DNA of 41,860 nt from Actinomycetota bacterium (GCA_009700025.1 WLMW01000006.1:1-41860); one strand, 5' to 3'. Numbered from the stretch's first letter, positions 25,006-34,053 are shown. Numbers and translations: made by a program. The notes: generated from the sequence alone by a model not told the origin.

Positions 25006-25479
25006 ATGAAGTTTTTTTGGCAGAAGAAGTCAACTCCAGCGCAAAACTCACAACAAAGCGGCGAATCTATTTCGCAGACACCATCTGCCCAGCCCTATGC
25101 GGCAACTAAGGCAAAGTCATCGGGAATTATCGCAACTAAGGATATAGATGACTACACATACTATGTTGTGGGAGAGTCTTTTCAACACGATCACTTAGTG
25201 CAACTTGCCCAGATACATAAAGCGATTGACGAGGGCTCTATTTTCACGACTGCGACCTTAAAATTACAGCCCGAGAATGTTTTTGACCCAACCGCCGTCA
25301 TGGTCATCGTAGAAGGATTGCAAGTTGGTTATATCGCCAAATCACAGTCGTCGGATGTAACAGCAAATATTAAAAGACAACACACAACAGAGTTAGAAGT
25401 ACCAGCACATTTGGGATGGGACACCGATAACCCGCAACCATATATCGGAGTCAAACTCATGATGGGTGATTTAATCTAA
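25006..25479 (+). CDS. HIRAN-domain protein
   Basis: Protein of 157 aa. Residues ~1-45 are a polar, low-complexity linker (Q/S/A-rich). Residues ~50-155 match a HIRAN domain: YVVGESFQHDHLV, then KLQPENVFDPTAVMVIVEGLQVGYIAKSQS. HIRAN domains bind DNA ends or stalled forks in helicases; stand-alone bacterial copies have unclear roles. The ATG at 25006 has AAGGGAGA upstream. The longer reading from 24775 runs through the heliorhodopsin leader and is rejected. Divergent from heliorhodopsin with 133 nt between starts. Confidence 0.8.
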   Translation: MKFFWQKKSTPAQNSQQSGESISQTPSAQPYAATKAKSSGIIATKDIDDYTYYVVGESFQHDHLVQLAQIHKAIDEGSIFTTATLKLQPENVFDPTAVMVIVEGLQVGYIAKSQSSDVTANIKRQHTTELEVPAHLGWDTDNPQPYIGVKLMMGDLI

Positions 25480-25571
25480 AGCTCTGAAACTCAACCAACT
25501 GAATTGGTCTACTCTCTCGATTCTTCAGAACACCCAACCAAATTGTCACACCCCGTCACTAGATTGATGGC

Positions 25572-26063
25572 ATGCGCTCAGGAACTTGCCCCGGCTGTTT
25601 ATCCGATGTCAGCATCCGCATAATTTTGTGGGGGCTACCTGCCGAGCAACCCGACCCTAATCTTTATGTGACCGGCGGCTGTTGCATCGAAGCAAACATG
25701 CCCGAGATGCAGTGCATTAAATGCGATTGGCAGGGCTCCCTTGCCGAATTCGAGCATGCAACAAGAATGCGCCGATTCATCTGGACCGGTGAAGACTTAC
25801 CCGGGATCATCTTCCATAAGAAATTTAAAGTCACCCACGAAGTATTAACCGCACTTGAGGCAAGTCAGGTTTGGCAAAGTACGGTTTCTTTCAAATCGAT
25901 GTTCACAGCTGAATCGATCTTTGGTCCAGAAGGAAAACTCAGTTGGCTCTGGAACTCCTCCTGGGACACAGAAGATGCGATGCGCAGTGATTTATATACC
26001 AACATGGGTGGGGGAGTTCCGGTAGAGATCCTTGAGGAACTTATTCGGTTAATAATGGACTAG
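25572..26063 (+). CDS. Zinc-ribbon protein of unknown function
   Basis: Protein of 163 aa; family not recognised. CPGC (residues 6-9) and CIKC (48-51) form a likely four-cysteine zinc site. The C-terminal part (from SIFGPEGKLSWLW to EELIRLI) contains a conserved-looking block FGPEGKLS-LWNS-WDTED. This block is repeated as a gene fragment at 32639-32778. No membrane segment. ATG at 25572 with no clear ribosome site. Confidence 0.65.
   Translation: MRSGTCPGCLSDVSIRIILWGLPAEQPDPNLYVTGGCCIEANMPEMQCIKCDWQGSLAEFEHATRMRRFIWTGEDLPGIIFHKKFKVTHEVLTALEASQVWQSTVSFKSMFTAESIFGPEGKLSWLWNSSWDTEDAMRSDLYTNMGGGVPVEILEELIRLIMD
25914..26053. repeat. Direct repeat, copy 1 (140 bp, end of zinc-ribbon gene)
   Basis: From TCGATCTTTGG to TTCGGTTAAT. 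It aligns without gaps to 32639-32778 with 12 mismatches in 140 (about 91% identical). The two copies bracket sugar system 3. Confidence 0.9.
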
Positions 26064-26233
26064 GTGGTACTTTGCGATAAACGCGCTAAGTGACTACTCG
26101 GGATACTGAGTGATGGGGCATAGAGATTTATGTGCCATCGGGTGCAAAGAACTGGTCAATCTGCCCGCTCATCAGGTTAAGTGTTGCAGTTTTATCGTTA
26201 CCAACACGTTATGTGAATCCAAGCCAGGGGCTA

Positions 26234-26263
26234 TTGCCAAAGGGGTGGGGCTCTCCCTAGAAT
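26234..26263 (+). promoter_or_regulatory. Promoter of sugar system 3
   Basis: TTGCCA (26234-26239), 18 nt, TAGAAT (26258-26263). The -10 overlaps the left edge of a perfect palindrome, fitting repression. The rest of the 26064-26312 gap holds nothing else I recognise. Confidence 0.5.
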
Positions 26264-26277
26264 TTGAACGTTCAAAT
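26262..26277. promoter_or_regulatory. Perfect LacI-type operator ATTTGAACGTTCAAAT
   Basis: 16-nt palindrome with central CG, as in LacI-family operators, placed over the probable -10/start site 35 nt before the binding-protein ATG. The LacI gene at 31531-32610, last gene of this cluster, is the likely binder. Confidence 0.75.
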
Positions 26278-26312
26278 CTATTGAAACAAATTCAGTGAAA
26301 TAAGGGGGAAGT

Positions 26313-27533
26313 ATGAAAAAGGCTCCAATCGGGGTGTCGTTATTGGCACTTGCAGTAACGCTCTCACTCGCGCCGCAAGCTAGCGCTGCTAATGCGGTCA
26401 CCACAATCTCAGTCTCTACATGGGGTTCTTCCCCATCTGAGACATCAGCATTAAAAGATGCTGTCGCAACTTTTGAATCAAGAAATCCAACCATCAAGGT
26501 GGATCTAATTGTCGATAACGACCATGGCGCACAGATGGCAGCCCGTTTTGCCTCAAAGACGCCGAATGATGTCTTTTATCTAGATGCTGGCGTTGCACAG
26601 GATTGGGCGGCGCAGGGTGTGCTTCTTGATCTCATGCCTTCAATCACAACCGCAAAATTTAATTTAACTAAATTCAATGCCAGTTACCTAAAGCCTTTCC
26701 AAAGTGGGGAAAAACTATTTGGTCTACCAAAGGATGCAAACCCACTAGTTCTAGAGGGAAATAGGAATCTTATGGCAGCTGCAGGAATCACTGCACTTCC
26801 AAAGACAACTGGACAGTTTGCAACACATGCTAAAGCGCTTCTTAAGCAAGGTATAACTCCTATGTGTGTTGATGCAGATATCAATCGCCTCGGTGCATAC
26901 TTTGTTGCTTTCGGTGGTGGCTTAGCATCTGCTACTAACAAGTCATTGCTTTCTTCAGCTACTTCAAAGGCTGGACTTGAGTGGGCAATGGCTAATTATA
27001 AGAGTGGTGCCTTTAAGACTCCGGCACAACTTTCTGCTGGCTGGGCTGGCGAGGCTTTCGGTAAGGCAAAGTGTGCTTACACAATGGAAGGCGCATGGCT
27101 TGATCCATACCTAAAGGACTCATTCCCAGATGTTTACGACTCAATGATTAAGGGTCCACTACCAACGGCTAAGCAAGCTGGATCACTAGCGTTTACAGCT
27201 GCATATGCAATTGGTAAGGATTCTCCGAATCCCAAGGAAGCTTGGACATTCATTGAATACATGACAGGTGCTCGTGGTATGACTGTCTGGACTTCATTTG
27301 GTGTTGCAATTCCATCTCGTTCAGATGTCGCAACTCCACTTGGCTACGAAGTCAATGGATCTGTGGCAAAGCTCGCAACAACAGTTACAACTCCAGCATT
27401 TAAGGGTTGGGGCGATGTAGTTGGTGCATTCAATAATGAAGCTAAAAAGCAGATACAAGACAAGAACTTCAATGCCAAAAAAGCGGCAGCAGCTATTATT
27501 GCCGCCGCAGAAGCAGCTTGGCCAAAGGGATAA
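26313..27533 (+). CDS. Sugar ABC transporter substrate-binding protein (system 3)
   Basis: Family-1 solute-binding protein, 406 aa. Signal peptide MKKAPIGVSLLALAVTLSLA...ASA with no lipobox. The mature protein starts TISVSTWGSSPSETSALKDAVATF and later has GLPKDANPLVL, CAYTMEGAWLDPYL and TAAYAIGKDSPNPKEAW, typical of CUT1 binding proteins. Strong ribosome site AAGGGGGAAG. Separated from its permeases by 161 nt containing two long hairpins. The neighbouring glycosidase suggests an alpha-linked oligosaccharide ligand. Confidence 0.92.
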   Translation: MKKAPIGVSLLALAVTLSLAPQASAANAVTTISVSTWGSSPSETSALKDAVATFESRNPTIKVDLIVDNDHGAQMAARFASKTPNDVFYLDAGVAQDWAAQGVLLDLMPSITTAKFNLTKFNASYLKPFQSGEKLFGLPKDANPLVLEGNRNLMAAAGITALPKTTGQFATHAKALLKQGITPMCVDADINRLGAYFVAFGGGLASATNKSLLSSATSKAGLEWAMANYKSGAFKTPAQLSAGWAGEAFGKAKCAYTMEGAWLDPYLKDSFPDVYDSMIKGPLPTAKQAGSLAFTAAYAIGKDSPNPKEAWTFIEYMTGARGMTVWTSFGVAIPSRSDVATPLGYEVNGSVAKLATTVTTPAFKGWGDVVGAFNNEAKKQIQDKNFNAKKAAAAIIAAAEAAWPKG

Positions 27534-27545
27534 TCAATATAGAAA

Positions 27546-27583
27546 AGCCTTGATTTAGAGGCAGAAAACTCTAAATCAAGGCT
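27546..27583 (+). other. 15-bp hairpin after the binding-protein gene
   Basis: Perfect arms AGCCTTGATTTAGAG / CTCTAAATCAAGGCT with an 8-nt loop. The following CTTCTAGATAAG is not a true U-run, so it is more likely an mRNA-stabilising or partial-termination structure than a full terminator. Confidence 0.8.
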
Positions 27584-27591
27584 CTTCTAGA

Positions 27592-27641
27592 TAAGAGTAA
27601 GAGTTGTTCCCGTTGAGGGTTGGATACGACTCTTACTCTTA
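27592..27641 (+). other. 13-bp hairpin before the permease genes
   Basis: Perfect arms TAAGAGTAAGAGT / ACTCTTACTCTTA with a 24-nt loop, 54 nt ahead of the first permease ATG. The tract ends CTCTTTGT. With the preceding hairpin it forms a two-stem block in the intercistronic region. Confidence 0.8.
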
Positions 27642-27694
27642 CTCTTTGTAAAACCAATAACCAATAAGGATTAGATAAGGAAAAAGGGGGGGCT

Positions 27695-28627
27695 ATGGGA
27701 CTGACTAAACAGAAGAGCCTCCTGCTGAGTCGAAAGCAAAAAGAGGCGTTTGTTGGATATGGGTTTGTTTCAATTCCTATGGCTCTTTTCCTATTTTTAA
27801 GTGTTGGAATTTTTTTCTACGCTATCTATATATCAACTTTTGACTGGGGGATAATGGGCCCAACAAAGAACGTTGGGTTAGATAATTATCGCAAAGCATT
27901 TTCAGATCCAATTTTTTTAAAGGCGATTAGAAACTCAGTTAAATATGCAGCTCTAGTGGTACCTATTCAAAGCGCTTTGGGTTTATATCTAGCGCTTCTT
28001 GTGAACTCCAAAATCAAGGGAAGTAAGTTCTTTCGATCAGCTTTCTACTTTCCATCGATAGCAAGTAGTGCTGCTATCACCACGCTCTTTATCTTTCTGA
28101 TGGCACCAGATGGCGTCTTTAACGGTGTGCTTCGATTCTTTGGAGTAGATACGGCAAATCTTTTTAATCAAGGTGCTTGGCTCTCTGATTCTAGAACAGC
28201 TCTGTATTCAATCATTGGATTAAACGCCTGGACAACTAGCGGAACAATGATGCTGTTCTATTTGGCCAACCTGCAGACCCTTGACTCTCAATACGCCGAA
28301 GCTGCAGTGATGGATGGCGCAAGCCGCAGGCAAGTCTTTTGGTACATAACAATGCCGTTGTTAAAGCCGGCACATCTTTTTGTAGTGGCAACCGGAATGA
28401 TTGGCGCACTGCAACTCTATGACCAAGCAATCTTGGCTGGCGGGGCTGATGGCAGTCCAGATTATTCACTGATGACGGTTGTGCTTTACATCTATAACGC
28501 CTGTTTTAGAAAGTTTGAATTTGGCTATGCAAGTGCCATTGGCGTCATTCTCTTTGTCATCATCTTTAGTTTGACCCTCTTGCAGAAATCACTCTTCGGC
28601 TCTGGGGCCTGGAAGGCTGATAACTAA
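27695..28627 (+). CDS. Sugar ABC transporter permease, MalF type (system 3)
   Basis: Protein of 310 aa, six hydrophobic segments, EAA motif EAAVMDGASRRQVFWYITMP near residues 205-224. Ribosome site AAAAAGGGGGG upstream. Its stop overlaps the next ATG by 1 nt (TAATG). No ATPase gene follows. Confidence 0.93.
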   Translation: MGLTKQKSLLLSRKQKEAFVGYGFVSIPMALFLFLSVGIFFYAIYISTFDWGIMGPTKNVGLDNYRKAFSDPIFLKAIRNSVKYAALVVPIQSALGLYLALLVNSKIKGSKFFRSAFYFPSIASSAAITTLFIFLMAPDGVFNGVLRFFGVDTANLFNQGAWLSDSRTALYSIIGLNAWTTSGTMMLFYLANLQTLDSQYAEAAVMDGASRRQVFWYITMPLLKPAHLFVVATGMIGALQLYDQAILAGGADGSPDYSLMTVVLYIYNACFRKFEFGYASAIGVILFVIIFSLTLLQKSLFGSGAWKADN

Positions 28628-29457
28628 TGAGTAAAGTGCGCAAATACAGTTTCTATGCACTGCTGATTTTCTACTCAGTGATAACAATTGTCCCTTTCCT
28701 ATGGTCTTTAAGCACATCCTTTAAGCCATCAGAGGAGGTGTATCAAAGTAATTTAATTCCTGATGCACCAACAATGAAGGCATATGCAACTGTATTTGGA
28801 AAGATTCAACCTAACTTTCAAACCCTCTTTGCTAACTCACTCTTTATCGCATGCGTAGTAGTTATTTTGCACTTGATCTTTGCAGCACTAGCTGGCTATG
28901 CCTTTGCTCGGCTTCGCTTTCCAGGCCGCGATGTTCTCTTCTTTGTAGTCTTGGGATGCATGATGATCCCTGACCAACTGCGCTTAGTGCCGATGTACCA
29001 AGTGCTTGTGAAAATGGGTTTGATTAACACAGGACCAAGTAACTATTTAGCGATATTTCTTATTAAAGCCATTAGTGCTGCCGATGTTTTTCTTATGCGA
29101 CAGTATTTCTTGACCATGCCCAAAGAGATGGAAGATGCAGCAAAGATAGATGGAGCAGGACCTTTCCAACTATTTACACGAGTGATGTTGCCAAATGCTG
29201 CTCCTGTATTAGCGACAGTTGCCATTTTAACTTTCCAAGGAACCTGGAATGACTTGTTCTGGCCTTCCATTGTGTTACAAAGTCCATCGCACTGGACACT
29301 TCCTTTTGGTATCTTGCAGTTTAAAGGACAGTTCTCGACTGATTGGCCACCGATTATGGCCTTAGTTGTTTTATCAACTGTTCCAATCCTTGCTCTCTAC
29401 ACGTTCGGGCAGCGATACATCATTAACGTCCAACTTGCTTCATCGGCTAAGGGGTGA
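28627..29457 (+). CDS. Sugar ABC transporter permease, MalG type (system 3)
   Basis: Protein of 276 aa with six spans and the EAA motif DAAKIDGAGPFQLFTRVMLP. Ends FGQRYIINVQLASSAKG, as usual for MalG-type subunits. Partner of the upstream permease, and probably translationally coupled to the membrane-protein gene after it. Confidence 0.93.
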   Translation: MSKVRKYSFYALLIFYSVITIVPFLWSLSTSFKPSEEVYQSNLIPDAPTMKAYATVFGKIQPNFQTLFANSLFIACVVVILHLIFAALAGYAFARLRFPGRDVLFFVVLGCMMIPDQLRLVPMYQVLVKMGLINTGPSNYLAIFLIKAISAADVFLMRQYFLTMPKEMEDAAKIDGAGPFQLFTRVMLPNAAPVLATVAILTFQGTWNDLFWPSIVLQSPSHWTLPFGILQFKGQFSTDWPPIMALVVLSTVPILALYTFGQRYIINVQLASSAKG

Positions 29458-29459
29458 GC

Positions 29460-30089
29460 ATGCAGGAGCAAAAAACTCTGCGCCAAACTAGCTCACTTCG
29501 AGGCGCTTTGACTGTGGTGTGGGATCTTAATGTCAGAGCTATTCCAACTGCACTTGTGTGGGCGGTCAGCCTGATGTTTATCTTTCAATCACCCAACTTG
29601 TTAACTCAACTCATTTGTTCTTTGGTGTGTTCGCTTCTTTCATTACTCAATGTGGCCATAGTGAAGTTTTCACATAAGCGAGTGAGTGTTGGGCATCTCA
29701 TTAAAACCTCCCAGTTTAAGAAAATTGCAGCCCTGAATCTGTTTGTGGGGATCTTGTCTGTCATGGCTCTACATAACGCACTTAATTTGAACCCATCATT
29801 AATCTGGATTTCTCTAGTCCTTAAGTCTAGCGCTCTCACGCTATTAATCGCCTGGATGGGAATGATGCTCATTGTTAATCCACTCTATGTAAGCAAGATT
29901 GCGCATCAAGAAGTTAGTTCAATTACTGAGATCTTTATGCGTTATGTGAAGGGTTATAAGAAGCAAGTACTTATGACAGGTGTCATTGTGGTGGTGTGTG
30001 CACCACTGATCTTTATCTTCATCGCCGTAGTTCTGACTGTAACCCAAGCAATGACCATCCTTACTTATGAAGAAATGATGGAGGTCTAG
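29460..30089 (+). CDS. Small integral membrane protein (DUF624/YesL-like)
   Basis: Protein of 209 aa with about five hydrophobic helices (first TALVWAVSLMFIF, last VLMTGVIVVVCAPLIFIFIAVVLTV). The size and its place beside CUT1 permeases recall the YesL/DUF624 proteins often encoded with such transporters, but the resemblance is weak. ATG at 29460 is preferred over GTG at 29454 because AAGGGG lies 5 nt before it; the GTG overlaps the permease stop. It could be an accessory of the importer. Confidence 0.65.
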   Translation: MQEQKTLRQTSSLRGALTVVWDLNVRAIPTALVWAVSLMFIFQSPNLLTQLICSLVCSLLSLLNVAIVKFSHKRVSVGHLIKTSQFKKIAALNLFVGILSVMALHNALNLNPSLIWISLVLKSSALTLLIAWMGMMLIVNPLYVSKIAHQEVSSITEIFMRYVKGYKKQVLMTGVIVVVCAPLIFIFIAVVLTVTQAMTILTYEEMMEV

Positions 30090-30095
30090 GCTTAA

Positions 30096-31484
30096 ATGGA
30101 TCAACTAAAAGCGGGCGAGACGACCGTAAATTATGAAGTAATTTTGCAAGAGGATGATCCTGCGCTCAATCCTGTTAACAGGCCGCCAATCAACGATGCA
30201 ATAAATATGATTCTTGGAACTGCGCATGGCTATGAAGTCCCATTTGCAGCTATGCCATTAAAAGAATACGAAGGCTTACCTGAGCAAAATCTTTACAGCT
30301 GTCTTTTTGGGCGAGATTCCTTGTTAATCTCAGACTTGCTCTTTGATGTGAAGCCACATTTGCGCATGAATGTCATCAGTGCACTCGCACTAGATCAAGG
30401 AAAAGTTTTTGACGCCAAGAGTGAAGAAGAACCTGGTCGAATTGCCCACGAAGTTCGAACGATGGATGATCCAGTTGCAAAAAAGCTTAGTGAGCATGGA
30501 GGTTGGAAGTTTCCTTATTATGGTTCTATTGATTCAACTTTGATTTGGATGAATCAAGTTCACTATGCAGCCAAAGCCATTCCCTCAGTTCTAGATACCG
30601 TTATAGGTGGAATTCCGCTCTGGGAGAGATTCATTGCATCTACACAATGGGTATTAAATCGCCTTGCAACACCTTCGGGGTTTATTGAGTCATCACGGGC
30701 AAATCCCAAAGGAATAGCTAACCAAGTCTGGAAGGACTCTGGTGATTCATATATGCATGCCAATGGCGCGCTAGCTCGTGGGGATTCAACTGCATCAGTT
30801 GAAACTGTAGGCGAAACTTATGATGCGATTATGGCTGCAGTGGCAATTGCGCAGATGAAACCAAGTAAGAGTTGGCCACTGTCAACTTCAGAGCTGAGTA
30901 AGTTAGCCAGACATCTGCAGCTTTCCTTAATTGGTTATTTTTGGATGGGGGATAGTTTTGCCTTAGGTATTGAAAAAGATGCAGCCGGTAAAATAGTTCA
31001 ATTTGAGTCCTTAGCAAGTAATCAGGGTCGTCTTCTGGATTCAGGAGTTCTTTTCGGAGATGAATTTAGTGTGTATCGCAGCGCAATTGCACAGGCAATG
31101 ACCGATAGTTCAATGCTAGGACAAAGTGGTTTGCGCACATTATCAAGTTCGCATTTATCCTATAGACCTGGTGGATATCACACCGGATCTGCTTGGCCAT
31201 TTGATGGTGTCTTAACTGCGCGCGGTCTGCTTAAACAAGGGTTCACGCAGGAATCCATGCTTGTGCAAGATAGAATTAAAAAAGCAATTGAATCCTGTGG
31301 GGGATATCCAGAGTTTTTTCGCGGCGATTGGCCAGAAAATGATCTCGTTAATCGTTTTATTCAGGATGTACAATTTGAAGATGAAAGCGGAATACGTGCA
31401 AATACAAATCGAATTGCACAACCACCTCAAATTATTCAAGGTTGGACAGTCGCTGCTTACTCATGGCTTAGTAATAGGGTCTAA
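30096..31484 (+). CDS. Glycogen-debranching/MGH1-like (alpha/alpha)6 glycosidase (system 3)
   Basis: Protein of 462 aa, paralog of the enzyme at 17745-19154: LFGRDSLLISD, SEEEPGRIAHEVR, FPYYGSIDSTLIW, KDSGDSYMHANG, LASNQGRLLDSG, GYHTGSAWPFDG. No signal peptide, so it acts on imported oligosaccharides in the cytoplasm. The two copies sit in separate transporter operons with separate LacI regulators, suggesting related but distinct alpha-linked substrates. Follows the membrane-protein gene by 6 nt. Confidence 0.82.
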   Translation: MDQLKAGETTVNYEVILQEDDPALNPVNRPPINDAINMILGTAHGYEVPFAAMPLKEYEGLPEQNLYSCLFGRDSLLISDLLFDVKPHLRMNVISALALDQGKVFDAKSEEEPGRIAHEVRTMDDPVAKKLSEHGGWKFPYYGSIDSTLIWMNQVHYAAKAIPSVLDTVIGGIPLWERFIASTQWVLNRLATPSGFIESSRANPKGIANQVWKDSGDSYMHANGALARGDSTASVETVGETYDAIMAAVAIAQMKPSKSWPLSTSELSKLARHLQLSLIGYFWMGDSFALGIEKDAAGKIVQFESLASNQGRLLDSGVLFGDEFSVYRSAIAQAMTDSSMLGQSGLRTLSSSHLSYRPGGYHTGSAWPFDGVLTARGLLKQGFTQESMLVQDRIKKAIESCGGYPEFFRGDWPENDLVNRFIQDVQFEDESGIRANTNRIAQPPQIIQGWTVAAYSWLSNRV

Positions 31485-31530
31485 CAACCAGGTAACTAGT
31501 GAAATGCTCAAGGGATAACGGTTTTAGATC

Positions 31531-32610
31531 ATGGATAAAACCAGAGCATCAATCGTTTCAGTTGCACGCGAAGCCGGTGTTTCCCTGCAAACTGTTTCTA
31601 ACGTCCTCAATTTTCCAGAGAGAGTAAAGCCAGAGACTACAAAGAAAGTCTTAGCAGCCATTGAAAAACTTAATTACACCCCCAATTTGTCAGCGCGTCG
31701 TTTGCGGTCTAAGAAATCATCATCAATTGCAGTGCGTGTGGACTCAAATGCTCCTGTAGGCAAGGGTTCAGATGGTTTGTATTCTGGATACATTCAAGAT
31801 GAATTTGTATATGAGCTCGTCAGGGCCTCTGAGATCCGTGGCATCAAAGTATTTACTTACACATGTGATCCAGGTGAAAACGAAGTCGATAAGTTAACTA
31901 AACTCATTAATTCTCGCGATGTTGATGGATTTCTCTTAACCTCTACAGTAGAAGCAGATCCTCGGTTGAAATACCTCATCGATAGAAATGTTCCATTTCT
32001 AAGCTTCGGTAGACCATGGGGAAGTTCGGCTGAATTTGCAAGCTCTTACCCATGGGTCGATGTTGATGGCGCAAGTGGAACACGGGATGCAACAAAAATG
32101 TTTTGGAAACTTGGTCATCGCACAATTGGGTTCTTAGGATGGAGAACAACTAATCCAAGCTCCACTAAACCTAAAAGCGTTGCCGATGATCGCTTACTCG
32201 GTTGGTCACAGACTTATGCTGAACTAAGGGATTCCAAAGCTAAAAAATCTCCACGTGATTACTGTGAACTTGGGGATGAAACGATTGCAAGTGCGCGTGC
32301 ATCAGCGGCGCGCTTGTTATCTCGCCACCCAGACATTGATGCCATTGTTTGCGCCAGTGATACTTTGGCACTGGGTGCTCAAATGGAGATAGCCAGTTTA
32401 AAGAAAAACATCCCTGTTTCCGGATTTGATAATAGTCCTACTTCAAAAGTCTTTAACTTTTCATCCCTCGATCAAAATATCTCAGAAATAGCATCCCTGG
32501 CACTTAAAGTACTTATGGGGGATGAGGGTAATTCGATTCGAAAAATAGATTCTTCTAAGCAAATTGCTGAACCCAATTTGATCATTCCTCCTAGATTAGT
32601 TGTGCGGTGA
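31531..32610 (+). CDS. LacI-family transcriptional regulator (system 3)
   Basis: Protein of 359 aa: helix-turn-helix at residues ~7-35 (VSVAREAGVSLQTVSNVLNF), ending of the hinge NLSARRLRSKKS, effector domain with VDGFLLTSTVEADPRL, GHRTIGFLGWR, IDAIVCASDTLALGAQ and IPVSGFDNSP. Last gene of the system 3 operon; likely binds the palindrome at 26262-26277. Downstream by 28 nt begins the second copy of the 140-bp repeat. Confidence 0.92.
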   Translation: MDKTRASIVSVAREAGVSLQTVSNVLNFPERVKPETTKKVLAAIEKLNYTPNLSARRLRSKKSSSIAVRVDSNAPVGKGSDGLYSGYIQDEFVYELVRASEIRGIKVFTYTCDPGENEVDKLTKLINSRDVDGFLLTSTVEADPRLKYLIDRNVPFLSFGRPWGSSAEFASSYPWVDVDGASGTRDATKMFWKLGHRTIGFLGWRTTNPSSTKPKSVADDRLLGWSQTYAELRDSKAKKSPRDYCELGDETIASARASAARLLSRHPDIDAIVCASDTLALGAQMEIASLKKNIPVSGFDNSPTSKVFNFSSLDQNISEIASLALKVLMGDEGNSIRKIDSSKQIAEPNLIIPPRLVVR

Positions 32611-32638
32611 AAAAAGGTTGCACAGAGCGGCTCCTAAG

Positions 32639-32778
32639 TCGATCTTTGGCCCAGAAGGAAAACTCAGTTTGCTCTGGAACTCCTTCTGGGACACAGAAGA
32701 TGTGATGCGCAGCGATTTCTATACCAACATGGGCGGGGGAGCGCCTGTAGCGACCCTTGAGGAACTTATTCGGTTAAT
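32639..32778 (+). pseudogene. 3' fragment of the zinc-ribbon gene (direct repeat copy 2)
   Basis: About 91% identical, without gaps, to 25914-26053. It keeps an open frame matching the C-terminal third of that protein (SIFGPEGKLSLLWNS to EELIRLI) but has no zinc-ribbon part and no plausible own start. It is most likely a remnant left when the region between the copies was inserted or duplicated. It ends at the stop of the convergent Gfo/Idh gene. Confidence 0.8.
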
Positions 32779-33983
32779 TAAGAGTTAACGATTGCCACAA
32801 CGCGATCGCTAAACTCGTTTGTTTGTGGGTCCTTTAGAATCATCTTTACACGACCATCAGGCAAGGTTTCCTGTTTAATCACAACTTGTCCCTCAAACAT
32901 TGTAGGTGTGTTAGAGATTCGAGGAGTTGTTCCGCCTCGCCAATCCAGTTCTACAGGCGCCCAACCATGTATTTCAACAGATTTGAAACAGGCATCCATA
33001 ATCGCATTGACAACGTAACCGTCATAGAAGCTTTCCATCGGCTTTGTATTTGATTCCATGGCATTAAACATGTCGGTAAACATGTCAACATAACCAAGCT
33101 CGGCGACTTCATCGCCAACAGGAAATAGCCAACCAGTTGAAGTTTCAGATTTTTCAGCGATATAGGAGTTGCCCTCTGCAGCTGTAAACATTTCAAAACC
33201 AGTTCGCAAAAAGTGGTTCATCCAAATCGTTCCATGTGTTCCGGCAACTTCATCACGAAGATCCATGCCTCCACGGAAGGTCCATGAGACTTCAAATTGA
33301 CCTATGGCACCAGATTCAAACTTAATGAGCGCAATTGCATTGTCTTCAGCGTTAATTGGATGTACCAAAGTGTCTTTCCAACATAGAACTTCAACTGGAC
33401 GATTGCCTTTGCCAACAAAGTTACGAATGATTTCAATGCAGTGACAACCCAAGTCAATGATGCAACCGCCGCCTGCTTGTTTGTCATCCCAGAACCACGC
33501 ACTATGTGGGCCAGGGTGAGTTTCACGTGAACGAACCCACAAAACATCACCAACAGCGCCACTTTCTACGCTCTTAACTGCCTTCAATGTCTTTGGTGTG
33601 TAGCAAAGATCTTCTAGGTATCCAGCGAATACTCCAGCTTTTTCTACCGTATCCAAAATTCGTTTTGCTTCCTCTGCATTTCTTGCCAATGGCTTTGTAC
33701 ATAAAATCGCTTTGCCAGCTTTTGCAGCCAATGTAATTGCCTCTTCATGCATATGATTTGGAAGAGCAACAATTACTACATCTGTGTCAGGGTGGTTGAT
33801 CGCCTCTTCAAGACTTGTCGTGACGTTTGCAATGTTCCAACGCTGTGCGAAAGCATCACCGCGTTCTTGCGATCTTGAATAAACAACTGATACAAAATCT
33901 CGATTTCGTTGGCCATGCAATGTCATTGTGTAAAAATCTGCGATTAAGCCAGTGCCAAGCATCGTTATCCGTCGTGATTGCAC
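32778..33983 (-). CDS. Gfo/Idh/MocA-family oxidoreductase
   Basis: Protein of 401 aa. N-terminal Rossmann fold with GTGLIA (10-15), and the CTKPLA variant of the family EKP motif with its catalytic Lys. C-terminal alpha/beta domain with [15 protein letters not shown], containing the Asp and His of the usual active site. Likely an NAD(P)-dependent sugar or inositol dehydrogenase. Divergent to the FAD-oxidoreductase operon, sharing a promoter region with a GTATAGAC operator, so probably part of the GntR regulon. Ribosome site around CCTTCAGGAGG upstream. Confidence 0.88.
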   Translation of the reverse strand: MQSRRITMLGTGLIADFYTMTLHGQRNRDFVSVVYSRSQERGDAFAQRWNIANVTTSLEEAINHPDTDVVIVALPNHMHEEAITLAAKAGKAILCTKPLARNAEEAKRILDTVEKAGVFAGYLEDLCYTPKTLKAVKSVESGAVGDVLWVRSRETHPGPHSAWFWDDKQAGGGCIIDLGCHCIEIIRNFVGKGNRPVEVLCWKDTLVHPINAEDNAIALIKFESGAIGQFEVSWTFRGGMDLRDEVAGTHGTIWMNHFLRTGFEMFTAAEGNSYIAEKSETSTGWLFPVGDEVAELGYVDMFTDMFNAMESNTKPMESFYDGYVVNAIMDACFKSVEIHGWAPVELDWRGGTTPRISNTPTMFEGQVVIKQETLPDGRVKMILKDPQTNEFSDRVVAIVNS

Positions 33984-34010
33984 GATTCCTCCTGAAGGTT
34001 AGGTCTAACG

Positions 34011-34026
34011 ATAAGTATAGACATAT
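34011..34026. promoter_or_regulatory. NagR/DasR-like operator (GTATAGACAT), copy 1
   Basis: Core GTATAGAC at 34015-34022, between Gfo/Idh and the FAD-oxidoreductase operon. Just upstream GTTAGGTCTAAC (33998-34009) is a second, imperfect palindrome with GGTCTA. An extended -10 (TGTTATTAT, 34028-34036) follows. Similar cores occur at 36965 and 40123. Confidence 0.6.
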
Positions 34027-34053
34027 GTGTTATTATAAAAAAAGGAGGTAGCA

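Noticed and set aside
26110-26298. Open frame of 62 codons before the system 3 binding protein
   Set aside because: It runs through the promoter and the operator at 26262, has no ribosome site and matches no family I know.
32600-32788. Small independent gene after the system 3 LacI
   Set aside because: It is the 3' end of the zinc-ribbon gene copied as a direct repeat, with no proper start.
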